Shown here piece after piece: positions 49,435-61,530 of a stretch of DNA of 64,000 nucleotides (the first letter of the stretch is position 1; every line of letters starts with the position of its first letter). The position numbers and the translations under genes are program-made. The notes beneath the pieces were generated by a model. That model was given only the letters and a program-made list of their open reading frames with translations. It searched no databases and was not told where the DNA came from. Origin of the DNA: Phalacrocorax aristotelis. Its lineage: Eukaryota; Chordata; Aves; Suliformes; Phalacrocoracidae. The DNA lies in assembly GCF_949628215.1 (NCBI RefSeq), contig NC_134280.1:13651795-13715794 (forward strand). The letters run 5' to 3'.

Positions 49435-50090
49435 GTCCTGCACGGGCAGCATGCAGGGAGGCTTGGCTTGACCAGTGCCATTTGCAAAGAACCATCAAGA
49501 GCCTCGGTGGCTGGGACTTGCTGTGCTCCATGGACAACACAGGGAAGACCCTGGCCCACGAAGACTCTTAGCAGTGCTGGAAGCAAGCATTACAGCCTGC
49601 TTCTGGTCTCCAGCCTCAGGACTCACAACCTGTTTGTGTCTGATGTACATAGGGAAGGGCTTCCCTCAAGGAGCAGATCTCTGGAGGAAAATACCGAGTT
49701 TAACTTGTTAATATTGCACTGCGGGAGAATGATGTATGATGCTTGCCATTGCATGGATTGTGTTGAAAGCCAGTCTTGACAACATGAGAGAGGTTTCCAC
49801 TGTTGACTGTATTTCATCAGCATTAGGTAAAGTCAGGGTCAAAATTAGGTGCAGTATTATGCAACAGGGGAGGAAAGCTGGAGAAAATGATGGTTTTCCA
49901 CTGCTGCTCCTAAGGATTGTATTTCATTATTCACCTCTGTATATTCAGTCAAAATACTTGCTTAAAAAGAAAGGTCTTTCAGCTTTAATCCAAATCAAGT
50001 AGGTATCAATTTGCTCAGATTCAGCTGCATGCACACGGCAAAGAAAAAAAATAAAAGCAGGCAGAATAAAAGGACTTCTTGCTCTCTGCC
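49435..50090 (+). other. RhoGEF 3' UTR with candidate polyadenylation signals
   Basis: AATAAA hexamers occur at 50050-50055 and 50065-50070, about 620 bases after the stop. A further AATAAA lies at 51452-51457 and would allow a 2 kb UTR. The DNA turns AT-rich from about 49700, as 3' UTR ends often do. Which signal is used cannot be decided by eye. Confidence 0.4.
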
Positions 50091-53000
50091 ACATACACCC
50101 CAAATACGTGTAGAACCTGTGGAAGACTGGTATACCCCCGCTGATTGTCTGTTATTTAACTGACGTAGGGACTGGAACATAATGCTGCATCTGAAATATC
50201 TCAGAAGTGTATGTAAATACAGCTCTGCTACCACTAATAGTGAACTTAAAAATTTGCGATTATTTAAATGATGTAATCTAGTGTATTTCAAAATTTAACT
50301 GAAAGGAACAATTTACATTGTACTGTAGAGTAACATAAAAGGTTTTAATAATTATGTTTCAATGACTTTAGGTGGGTATTTTTTAAATACTTGTTTTCTG
50401 GAGTAGGTACTTCATTTGGTATGGGTGGCATTCAGGTGAACAATGTGCCTACATCCGCTCTTTGGATCCCCTAAACAGAATTCTGGGGCTACTCCTAATG
50501 AGACTGGGAGAATGGGACAAGCCTGCTACCCTCATTCTCACTAGACAACAATAGACTGGCACAAAATCTTGTGATCTGGCCTCAGTCCTGCTGGGGCAGG
50601 TCAGGCCCCAGCACACCAAACGTGAGAGCTGAAACTGAGGCCACAAAAGCGCTCCCCCATAAGATCCAGCCTCTCTCAGCTCCACAGCGGGGAAATGACT
50701 TGAAGCTGAGCAATGGTAAAAAGGCAAACAGGGTTTAACCTTTTCAGCCTGACATTACTACTGACCTGCAGCCTTGCAGTTACAAGGCCAGCAAAATGTC
50801 ACACTCTGACTTACACAGCAAAGGCCAGATTACAGCCCTAGAGGCTGAATTATAGGAGCCTCAGTTTTGGTCGGTGGGTCTCAGAGGACAGCCTGCAAAT
50901 GTTCTTTCAGCCCCCCAGGTAAAGACAAAGCCCATCAGTGTTATTCACTCCCAACAAAATATTTCTGTTACAGGCATTTACTTTACAGGAGGATTCACAT
51001 AAAGAAGCATAACAGTGCATTTGTCCAGAGGTCAGTCAGCATCAGTGAGTGCACAAACGAAGGCAGACAGAGGCTACCTTCATGTAGGTAGCCCTAGTCT
51101 TGTACAGTCACTGCTGACCTAAGGCCTGAGCAGACCTCCAAGCCATGCCCAGTGCTTTGTTCTCCAGCCACAGATGCTGGGGCTTGTCACACTGCTCCAA
51201 GCGCTGAGGCAGACACCAGCAGTCAGACATGTGCATACTGGCTGTATTTTCATCTGCACTGCCCAGCGTTTTTGTCCTTGAGGAAATGGGAGTTGTTGAT
51301 TCATCGGAGGCGTTACGTACCCAGGACGTGAGGGTGGCAGCACACAGCTGAGCGCTGTAGCAAGCGATAGCTGGCAAAACACTTGTTGGGGAAGCAGCCT
51401 GACTTCCTCACATGAGTTGGAATTCCCTCCAGCTATTTCTAGCCATTAGACAATAAATTGTTTATTTCCCCCCAACACGCACTGAGCAGCCAGTGACAAG
51501 CACAAGGCATTGCTTTTGTAAGTTCGTTGCTTCTTTTTCAAATAGATGGATGCCTAAGCAGAGCAGCTGCTGGAGGAAGATTTCCCTGACGCTGCATCTA
51601 ACAGCCTTCAAGCCCCATTCACCTAACATGCAAAAAGCAACAGCTTGTAGCACTTTAGCTTTCTCTCCCACGATCAAAATGGCGCAGCTACCTTCTCTTT
51701 ATTACCACCAGTGCCCACTTTGATAAGGGAAGGCATAAGTACAGTGAGTCTAATAGCTTAATTTATCCAAATAGCGAGTGGCTTTCACGGCCACAGGAAG
51801 CTGCTGCTTTCTGGAAAGTTTTCAATTACTTTCCAGCACAGTGGTTTTCTCCACACCAACTCACGCTCAAAACCAGCCGTGGACTGTTTGTACAGTCACA
51901 GCTTTAAATCAAGATACCTTCAGTTACCTTGACTGTTCAAAAAGACTAAAGAACAATAAGTATATATAAAAGGTCTGATATTTAGCATCCATCTTGTGTT
52001 TGGGTGATTGTTCAATTTGTCAGATTCCGGGTTTTTCTAGGTATCGCAGGAAACACCTGCCTGCCAGGCTCCTAGTAATCACGCCTTATTTCCTCTGAAC
52101 CAGGCAAACTCTCCCCAGAAGAAGTCCATAAATAACTGCCGGTTGTTGAGTTACGAGCAGGACGTGTACTTGGGGCTGTAGCCCTGTCCTAAAAAACCTG
52201 CGGCCAGGGAACAGTCCAAGCTCTTTGATCTGGGACAGCCTGCTACAGGAAGTGACAGCCCGATTGTTGAACCTGTCAAACTAGACAGAGGTTGTGCTTC
52301 CAATGTTATTTACCTTTTATGTGTCCGGTGTGTACTCAGCTGCTTGCCTGCCTTTAAATTACAGGTGTTGAAAGGGAGTACGATCACAGAACAATCTCTG
52401 CGGCTCCGCGAGCGCTGGCGCTGTGAGGTGAGCCTGCACAGGAAGGGTGAGGAGTGTCGGCGCACTGACAAGGCAGTAGGTTTCCATAATCTCCAGGCAC
52501 CCTTCTGAACTGGATGATCACTCCTGGGAAGTTCCAGATCTTTCAGTATCACATGTACACATCTTGCTTGGCAGCCCCGGAGATTAGTTGTGCTGTATTT
52601 TTCCATTTCTGATTAACAAACCTGACAAAATGCTATTATAATCCAGGGTACTTGGGAACGGGATTGTCTATAAGCCAAGAAAGCAATTATTTGTTCCAAA
52701 CTGGTGTCCTAGGGCTCTGTAATATTTTTATGCCTCTCAGAAGTCACCACTGACAATACTAAGATTACTTTTCAAGACTTCTGCCCACTGAACATACCCG
52801 GCTAGTACAAGCAGGCCTCTCTGGAAGTACCATGTTAGGGAAAAACCAGAAAGTCAGATTACCCCCTTCGTTTATCAGAACTCATAAATGACCTTTAACA
52901 ATAATTTAGAGTGAGTCTTGCTGGTCATTTACCAGGAAAGCAACAACAAGAGGCAGTCTTCATCATAGAGTCTGTGTAGTTTTGAGTGTAAGGCAGACAC

Positions 53001-56000
53001 AGAAGACGACACAGCACTGGATTATGATCCCCCCGTGAGATCAGGTCCCAGGGAAAGAAAGAATGGCTGCTTTAGGAGTCATCAGCCTGGGTGGGAAAGC
53101 CTGAAAAAACATGGGGAGATGAAGAGCAAATACGTTAGAGGACGGAGGCTTCTCCTTTAGTGAACAGAGATCTTCTCTTTTATGGTGCTCTTGTACATTC
53201 CTGGCTGTCATTCACAGAAGTGAGGACAGAGATGGGGTGTTCAGTGTGGGTCTCCACTGTGATCAAGAACACATCTGAAAGGGAGCACCAGCTTTGGCCT
53301 GGCAGCAAGAAGCTATTGCAGCTGTCATTGGAGACTGAGAGATTAACCTCGGCACATCCCAAATCCTGGAGAAAAAGCTCTATTGTAGTGAATCTATTAT
53401 GGAGCTAAAGTCTCAGGAAGGCAGACCTCCAGAAGGTGATTCTGATGAATCTTTCACTCTCTTGTTTGTCCCTGACATCCTCAGAGGGTGGATAATTCAA
53501 ATCTCCTAGCACCATGTCAAAGACATCCCTTCAGGGCTCATGGATGAGGCAACTGCAGTAACTCTCTTTTCAAGATATGAGCTGTGTCTCCTCTCAGATA
53601 TACGCTGGGGAACCAGGTGAGATTAAGCTAGAATTAGGCTGACATTCTCTGACTTGAAATTGGAAAAACCTGGAACCAAAAGCAATGGAGGAAACTGTCC
53701 TGATGTAGATCAGATAAATGTTCAAAGAGCTCACTGTCACTGTTGAGTGACCTTCTGTCACTGGAATACAACAGAGCAAAAAGCCTTACCAGTCAGGCAG
53801 ACAAAGAAACTGCTTTATTTCTCATAGAGGCTGCTGCAGAATATCAGTATGACTAGAGACAGGTACAAGCAGTTAAAAAAGAAAAAAAATTTTTGACAAT
53901 AACACTGCAAAGCCCCAAAACTCCAGGCAAGCCCCAAGGGCACTTGTCAGAAAAAAAGACATCTCCCTCAGAAAGATGAAGGTGGTTCCCTAAAGGTCCC
54001 CTTTCTACAACATGGATGGAAAAGTTGAGCAATAGGAGCATAGAGGGTCCCCTTCAACAGAGAGTGGAGAATCCTAATGAGGAGTGGGAACACAGGCAGA
54101 GCATCCTCCAGCACTGCCCTCTGCCCAGGCTCAACTGGGAGCAGTTACACAGCTGGAAAATGTTGAAGAGCTGGCGTTAGGCTCTAGGTCCATTCACAGG
54201 GATGAATGCAGTGATAATTTGCAACTCTCCAGCTCAAGCCCTGCCCCAGTGCGATCACCAGTGCAGGCTTTGCATCCCTGAGAAACGATCTCAGCTGCAG
54301 GTGAGATGACCCAGACTGTGAACACCCCTCCCAGGGAAGGTGCCCTGTGTAGAAGCAGGCAAAGGAACCCCTTGTTTCAGTGGCGCTGGAGCCCCAGGTG
54401 GTTTTTAACCCTTCCTTCCTAGTGGAAGGACCTCCCTAGCAGTGCCGTAGTCACATCCTTGGGAGGACCCACATCAAATGTCTCTCTGGGTGTGTGGGGA
54501 GGGCTGGCAGATGACAGCAGGAAGCCTGGAGGTCACAAGGAAGTCACAGAGCGGATCCCATGACTGATGCCGGGGGTAACCAAAACATGCAAAGAGCCCA
54601 AGGCCTTTATAGCCCTGACTGTTTCACATGGGCTGAAATCTCAGGCTTTTTCTTCCCTTCAGGCTTTCTGCAGTCCCTCTTGAAGTCTCCGACAGACTGT
54701 GGTGGTTGTCAGACTTCACAGAAACCCACGCAAGCTGCACAGGGCCCCATTGCAGACCCAGAAGCAGCCAGACAGCTCTCCCTACCGGGGTGGGGGCCAG
54801 CAGGCACCCTTGCAGGGCCCAGGCTCTTACATTTTTCCCCAACAGAAGCAGGTTAGGTGTTTGTACACCCGTAGTGTGAATGTTCAGATGAACAAGCATT
54901 CTGACAAGGAGTGTATTCCCCCTTCTTTTGAGAAAGGATTGGTTTTATGACAGCCATTTTCCACTTGGGCAGGGCAATGCTCCAGTGACGGCTAACCAGT
55001 GCAAGCCAGAAGTGCCACAGTTTGAAGTGACAATAAGCAGAGAGGCAGAGAAACCTGCAAGCAGACACCCATCTTCAAGAAATCCATGCCTGATCCACAA
55101 CATGCATACAGGAGATACATACTGTAAAGGACTATTCCGTTCAAAATCAAACACTTGCTTAGTGATGCTCCATGAATTCAGCAGGCAGGAGGCTCTCTGA
55201 ACAGCCCCTACCCGTGCTTTTGTACAGTTGCACTGCAGTATCCAGCAACAGAGAGTACTTTAATGAGCGAAGATGGGCTGCTGGTGAGTAACGAACGGGT
55301 CAATATCCCCACACAGACCCTGGGAGTCATCCGTGTTCACTTTCTGCACTCGTTAATTGCCTTGGTGTGTAATGAGCTGAAAAAAGCACGTAAGGCTCTG
55401 TAGCACAGGAGTCACCATTTTGCAGTGAAATTAAGGCAAGTTATTTACCCAAAGAGAAAATCCTTGACGATCCTAACAGAACTGGAAGCAGATAAATTGC
55501 TGCAAGAAAATCACACAATTTACTGCGTAGCGTTACAGCTCAGTGAGCACTTAAAGCTGGCACCACAGAGAGAGGAAGAAGCCTCCCTCCACGCACTGGG
55601 GCCGCGTGTGCAAGACTGTGCAGTGAACTGGACCGGGAGCAAACGCAGCTGAAAAATAAAGATTGTTTCAGCTAGATCAGTTCCTTGTTCCAGTTCACTG
55701 CACAAAGACCTGTGCTGGCAATAGAAAAGGGCAGTCTGGGGGCAATAACGTGTCCTTTAAGGAGTGCCAGTTTAAAGAGGTTGTGGATCTCAGGCTGCCA
55801 TTAATCAATTCCAGCAGACAGAGCTCAGTTCAACAGCCAGTCCCAAGGTCTAACTCTGCATCCTGTGCCACGGAGCCCCGTTCACCCCTATTTCCCAAAC
55901 GGTTTCAGGTCAGCACTTTCATTGATGTGCAGGGGTTGAATAGGCAGTGCTATAAATAAAGAACAGTTAATCAACTATTTAAGGGCCTTTTTTACTGAAA

Positions 56001-58181
56001 CAAAGAAAGAAATTACATCAAGATGGGGAAAAACCCCACCAAACCAGCGAGTAAATACAAAGATGATCCAAGTGAGCACTTGCTGGAACACACTTCAGGC
56101 CGAAGTGGCTCAGAGAATAGCTGTGCTGGCTGTTGAGTCAGACTCTCCAGTGCTCCTGCGCTGACTCACTGCCTTCCCAGCTGCCAGTGCACACCGCGCA
56201 GCCTATTCAGTACCAACAGGAGTTATTTGTTCAGAGTTTGAGTGCATGATTCATCATGAGCCACCAAGCTTCTGCAGTCCCCAGAGCTCTGTCCCCCAGA
56301 GCCTCTCCCCATCAGCTAACCTGCTCCTGCTCCCCCGGGAAAGGGAAGAGTCAGAGAAGAGAGACCCCCCCCCTACTCAAGTCCTCCTGGGCCTTCCCTT
56401 CTTCCCTCTGTTCCCAGCTCTGGGACAGAAACGCAACTTACCGTTAAGGACCAGAGTAATGTGCAGATTCAGAGTCAAGGCCGAGGAAGCCACAAAAAGC
56501 ACGTCCCCAGCTTTCATTGCTGTAGCCTGGGGAGAAAGTTTGTGGTTTTCTTTTCCCTTCCCCAGACCTGGCTTGGGAGTGCAGTGCACTATGCAGCCTG
56601 GCTCTTGCAAATGATGCTTTTCCAGAGGAAGGTGCTAGGCTCTCCCAAAACCTAGGAACAGGAAAAAACGAGGTGTTTGCTAAACACCCTCCAGGAACAC
56701 AACACTGGTGTGTCTCTTAGGCACTTGCTCTTCACAGAGCCTTAGACAGAAGGATCCCACACCTTGCAGACTTTGTAAACCCCTAGTAAGAGACTTGCTC
56801 CTCCAGTTGTCCCTCCCACAGTATCTGCACCTCGGCACCTGTGGTGCAGTGCTGCTCTACCTCCACCAGCTCTAAGGAACCGTGTAAGAATGCAAGCACT
56901 GGCAGATCTACGATCTACTGAAAAGCTGCATTAGGCATATGGGATCCCATGTCAGGAAGCAGACCTCTGGCATGACCAAATGCAACTGGAGCACCTGGAC
57001 ACAAGCCAGCACAAAGCCTTGACAAACACCTGCCCTGCAACCAGAAACCTGCCCTGCCAAGTGGCCTCACATCCCTGGCCCACATGCCAGGAGTCCTCCA
57101 ACCAGAGAGACATCAGACTGACGCTCAGGAAGCCCTTCTCTAATTCCCCGGCTCCCACACGTTTCCTGCGTGACCTTGGTCTGCACGGCTGTGTCTCAGA
57201 GCCCTAGGGTGGTGTTTCATGAGCCTCTGGTTTTGGCAGTAGAACTGGCTTAAGCTTCTTCCTTCTCCCACCTGCGTGGGGTTAAAGCGAGAAAAAACCA
57301 ACTGTGGCACAGGGCGAGAACAAAGAACAACTGTGAAAGCTGGTCTCATTGCCATGTGGCTCAGGAAATTACACCTTCACGTTCTTCAGCTGTGCAGGAG
57401 GGGTATTACCATCTCCCTACATTATGTGACATCAGATACAAAGGATGAGGACAAACATTAAAGATTATGAGATGTTCTGGGGACGAACCTTGCCACATCT
57501 TGGATTTGGTAATGATAAATTCCCCCATGCCTCTCCTGTTTTACTTGGTGAAATAGATCAAAATCAGAAGTAAAATAAATTTTTAAAAGCCTATGAAATC
57601 TGTTTGCAGCTTGAGCTAGGCTCCAGTCGCCAGCACGTGAGAGCGTGCCATGGAACGGCATACAGCCAAAGTCAGGAATTCTGTTACTGCCCAAGTACAG
57701 CTGGAGGCTGAACTGAAGTTATGATATTTCAGAGTAGGCTCCCATGAGGGGAAGCAAATAACAACAGATCATCAGACAACAGGCAGTTACCAAATGGCCA
57801 AAATAAAAGAAAAGCTGTTATTGGCCAAAATAACCAAGAAACCATTTTCTTTCAATAAACAAAACAAAAACGTAACTGAAACAGTGGGAAATCTTTGCTA
57901 ACAAAATGCATCGCTAACAAACCCCACAAACTTGACTTAACGTGTTCATCCTCTGGAAATACTCCTCCCTCCTAAGTAAGCCTGTTTTTCTCCTTACCCC
58001 TACGGTACCACCAGAAGTAGGAGAAGAATGGCAAAACTCAAAGCCATTTAGGACAAGAGGACACACACCCCGGGAGGTATGAGTCTGTCCATTTACGCAA
58101 ATGGAAGAGGCTGTTGGTGTTTGCAAACATCTCACATGCCAAGTATCTGAAACTAGTGATTTCCCTTTTCTGAAGATACAT
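50091..58181. other. Intergenic region between the convergent RhoGEF and TSN genes
   Basis: About 8 kb with no exon having recognisable protein similarity. Open frames are short and conflicting on both strands. An AATAAA at 51452 could be a distal polyadenylation signal of the RhoGEF gene. Other AATAAA hexamers near 55655 and 55955 have no supported transcript. No CR1 or tandem array was seen. Confidence 0.6.
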
Positions 58182-59158
58182 TTTATTACATGAACTATAG
58201 TTTTGGTGTGGTGTTTTTTTTTTTTTAATCCCAGGACACGAGTACAGGTGTGGCCTACACAGGTTGTTAAAACTTGACACTACCTGCAGTTTATCAGTTA
58301 ACACTTCTCTATTTGGAAACCTTGGTAGTTAACAAAAAAAACCAACCAAAAACTGGTTACACCGAGTTCTCAAGGCAAACGATAGTATTAAAACTCAACA
58401 TTTACTTATGTCAGTAAAACAAATACCAGCCATTGACAGCAGATGTTTGAGAAAACCTTGCTCTCCCTACTACAGAAATCTTGGAGGAAAGGAAAAAAAC
58501 AAGAGAGGGAGAAAGAGCGATGTGCCCGGGTGCAATACATGAGTTCCAATTTAAAAATTCTCAGGAATATTTTCACCAATTTATCGATTAAGGGGGATAT
58601 ATTAACAGAAGCCATTTAAAAAGATCTGGTTACTAAACAGTTATGCAAATCTGTTCAACTCACTGACAGAAATGAAAATTTAAGAAATAAAAAGGCAGAC
58701 CCCCAGTGTCTTAAAAAATGTATAGATATTTACACACTGTGTTTTTCAAAACATCCCATGTATCCACGCTGAGCTGCGTGCTGTGCACACATCTTTGCAG
58801 GTGTGCGAGCAGAGACAGCTGAAGCACACGACTGCCGGGAGCAGTGATGGAACACTACACAACTAATGAGAATTTCAGCTCATGGAAGTTACCGACTACT
58901 ATTGCTGCTGTGCACAGAACGGCACCGTGTGTCCTGACAGAGGAATTCCACTGGAAACAGAGAACCTCCCACCCTAATCTAGACATGATTTTACAAAACA
59001 TTTTGAGAGCTAACACCCGTACTACACCTTCTGTAAGAAAATAGAGAGCAGCTTTCAGCTGCAGTTCTTCTAAACTACTGTAGGAAGGCTTTGCTAGCAT
59101 GCTTCCTAAATTGGCAACCATCTGAGGTAATTGATGATGCTGTTAAAACAAGCATCCT
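58182..59158 (-). other. TSN 3' UTR with candidate polyadenylation signal
   Basis: TTTATT at 58182-58187 is AATAAA on the - strand, about 970 bases after the TSN stop. Sequence in between is AT-rich and lacks open frames of note. The true end could lie further left. Confidence 0.4.
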
Positions 59159-59395
59159 TCATTTCTCTCCACCCGCACCAACTGTTGCCTCCTTATTGAG
59201 TCCTCTGATCGACAAGTCATAAACCACTTCCTCAATTTTCTTGACATCATATTTCAGGCCATCGTAACGTTTCCTCAGGGAGTCATTCTTCAGGTTGAGG
59301 AGACGGAAGCCAGAATCCAGCTCGTTGATAAAGGTTGAGATGCGGAGAGGGCGAGAGTAGTCACCAGCCGTGACGCTGTTCACTGCCAGCCTGGC
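59159..59395 (-). CDS. TSN: TSN last coding exon (237 nt)
   Basis: It begins after CTCTCGTAG with ARLAVNSVTAGDYSRPLRIS and ends RGLNKEATVGAGGEK then stop at 59159-59161. The region carries the leucine-rich oligomerisation helix (FINELDSGFRLLNLKNDSLR). Only the last dozen residues differ from mammals, as is usual for this flexible tail. Confidence 0.97.
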   Translation of the reverse strand, partial: ARLAVNSVTAGDYSRPLRISTFINELDSGFRLLNLKNDSLRKRYDGLKYDVKKIEEVVYDLSIRGLNKEATVGAGGEK

Positions 59396-61530
59396 CTACG
59401 AGAGGAAGACACACGGGAGAACCTCAGCAGAAGAACCACCCAAATCACGTCACAATTCCCATCACTCACACTACCAAATGAAGCAGTTTTGTTCCAGGCA
59501 ATCAGATTATTTATACTTAGATCTACCTTTTTGTTGACCATAATCCTGGATTTTCAATCCAGTGACTAGTTTAAATCTTAAAATATCAGTGAGGAACAAA
59601 ACTCTGCCATACAGAGGCAGTTTGCCAGAAGTTCAGATCAAGGTGGTGTTTATCATAACTTCCGGGAGCACCTCGGGAAAACTAGAAGACACGTTACTTC
59701 TTTTAAGTCCATTTCAATCCAAAGATATGCATGAACGTCTTCCTTACCAGCTCACTGGCAAGAGTTAATACACCAGACAGATAGTCTTCAATGTCCAGGT
59801 GAAAGCCCCGCTCTCGATCAGCTTCAACTAGGATGAAAACCAGAGTGGTAATCAGGTGGTACCGAGCGTGAGCAAAACCAGCCAGTAGAAATTGCATTTG
59901 TTTACTGGAGCTAATTTGAAATATCAAATTTATGAAGCATTATTACAAATTAAAAGCCAGCCTTTTCCTGTACGTGATGTAATTACTGCCTCTTCTCAGG
60001 GTTTTGATTTAGCATCTCGTACATCCTCAACAGGTTGTGATTGATCCACAAGAATAACTGAGTTTACATCATTTTACAGGAGAGGGGTCTGCAGTCAGTT
60101 TTTGGAAAAACATTTTCCTGATTTTTTTTCAAATCCTTTCCTCTGGGGGGACACAATTCTCTCACAGCATAAGAATTTAAACTGTTTTCCACACTTCTTA
60201 AACACCAAAAGCAAAAAAATGAGAAAAATAAGCTCTCATCTTTGTATTATTCTTTTGGTAGAGTTATGCCATTTGAATGAATTATCTTCATTGAGGAAGA
60301 ACTGATTAGTGAATAAATACTTTTGTGCATGTTAGGTTTGCTGATTTCTACCTTCTAAAAGAATTTGTTGTTTATATAATGAAATCAAGCACTAGGTAGG
60401 TTTTGGGACCTATTCCTTGGGAAGAAATGAAGTTCTGCTGTTTCCCTGTACCTCTGTAAGTTACAACGTCAAAAAACGTCACAAGCCTTTTCTCTTCAGT
60501 TACAGCATTAACTTACTCCCAAGTATTTCTGCAACAGCTTCTCGGGTCACTAACGTTTCTGACTCTAAGTAGACTACAAACGCTGCCAGAAACACCAGCC
60601 GCTGAAGCACAAACCTCCAGTGCTCATGAAATCTGTTGAGGAAAACACCAAGTCAAGGTATTAATAAGTAACATTATTATTGGAGAGTCAGGCAACAAGC
60701 ATACATTATGTATACATTATGTTTTCCACCTTCACACAGAGCACTTGGCAATATTTTTAGCTTATCACAACATCACCAGCTTAAAGCCATCTCCTTGGCA
60801 CTCCAGAAGTGCACCCCCGCATACTACGCTGGGCGCTAGCATCCGCTTGTGCCTCTCATACCCCTGCTTGTTCACCGAGCCTTGCGGGTGGTTGCGCCCA
60901 CAGACAACCAGGGCTTTCACTCCCATCTTCCCCCAGCAGATTTGAGCTGACAGGATTCTTTTTCTTTGAAATGTTCTTGCTAGACACTGTCCCCTTCTGG
61001 CAGCAAACAAAACACAAGGTGACAACTTAATTTAGCGTCTGCAGTATCAAAAAGCCATTTCATGACAGACAGAGCTCTGTTTTCCCCAAATCTAACTTAA
61101 CTGAAATGAATGGAGCAGCAAATGCTCTGCTCCCAGAAACAAGGGCTGCTCCAACAGAACATCAATTTCTTAAACTTTCCTTTCTCTTTTTAAAAAAAGT
61201 TTCTAGAAGAATTAAATACTAGATTTTTCTAGTGAAAAGTTATAGAGTGTTTGAGCAAAAGTACTTTTTTATCTGTGCTGATAAAAGCCTCACACTTCTC
61301 CACCATGATTTACTTTTCAAACAGAAGGAAGCATTGGGCCCATAAAACTTTAAATCATTCTTCCAAAGTAACGATGCCAAATATCCCCAGGCAATTCCCA
61401 TATCTGTGTCTGGCTGCATGTGATCCCGCACACCTGTAATACTGATCAGTGGGGAACTTGGTCTTCAGAGACTCCATCTGTGTTCTCACTGTACCAAAGT
61501 GTTCACGAGCCTTCTGACATTTCTTTGGTA
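59159..61530 (-). CDS. TSN: Translin (partial; last four coding exons)
   Basis: Exons 61434-61530, 60517-60632, 59748-59827 and 59159-59395 (read right to left) join with phases 2, 1 and 0 to encode residues 54-228. With 53 residues missing to the right, the length equals the usual 228. Translated segments are nearly identical to vertebrate translin: KAREHFGTVRTQMESLKTKF, FHEHWRFVLQRLVFLAAFVV, DRERGFHLDIEDYLSGVLTL and NSVTAGDYSRPLRISTFINE. Translin is an all-helical protein that forms rings, binds single-stranded DNA and RNA, and with TRAX makes C3PO, the RNase that clears the siRNA passenger strand. The catalytic residues belong to TRAX. The basic HFGTVRTQ...LKTK and FHEHWRF regions are the nucleic-acid-contacting parts. 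The gene ends head-on to the RhoGEF gene. Confidence 0.97.
59748..59827 (-). CDS. TSN: TSN coding exon 5 (80 nt)
   Basis: The acceptor TTTTCATCCTAG and donor GAGCTG|GTAAGG flank it. It reads EADRERGFHLDIEDYLSGVL then TLASEL. Phase is 1 in and 0 out. Confidence 0.96.
60517..60632 (-). CDS. TSN: TSN coding exon 4 (116 nt)
   Basis: The acceptor CCTCAACAG and donor CTTGGGA|GTAAGT flank it. It reads FHEHWRFVLQRLVFLAAFVV then YLESETLVTREAVAEILG. The first base completes Arg86 and the last base starts Ile. It is essentially identical to mammalian translin. Confidence 0.97.
61434..61530 (-). CDS. TSN: TSN coding exon 3 (97 nt)
   Basis: The acceptor CTTTTTCAG and donor TATTACAG|GTGTGC flank it on the - strand. 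It reads PKKCQKAREHFGTVRTQ then MESLKTKFPTDQYY, with split codons at both ends (2 bases in, 2 bases out). It corresponds to residues about 54-85, part of the basic nucleic-acid-binding region. Confidence 0.95.
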
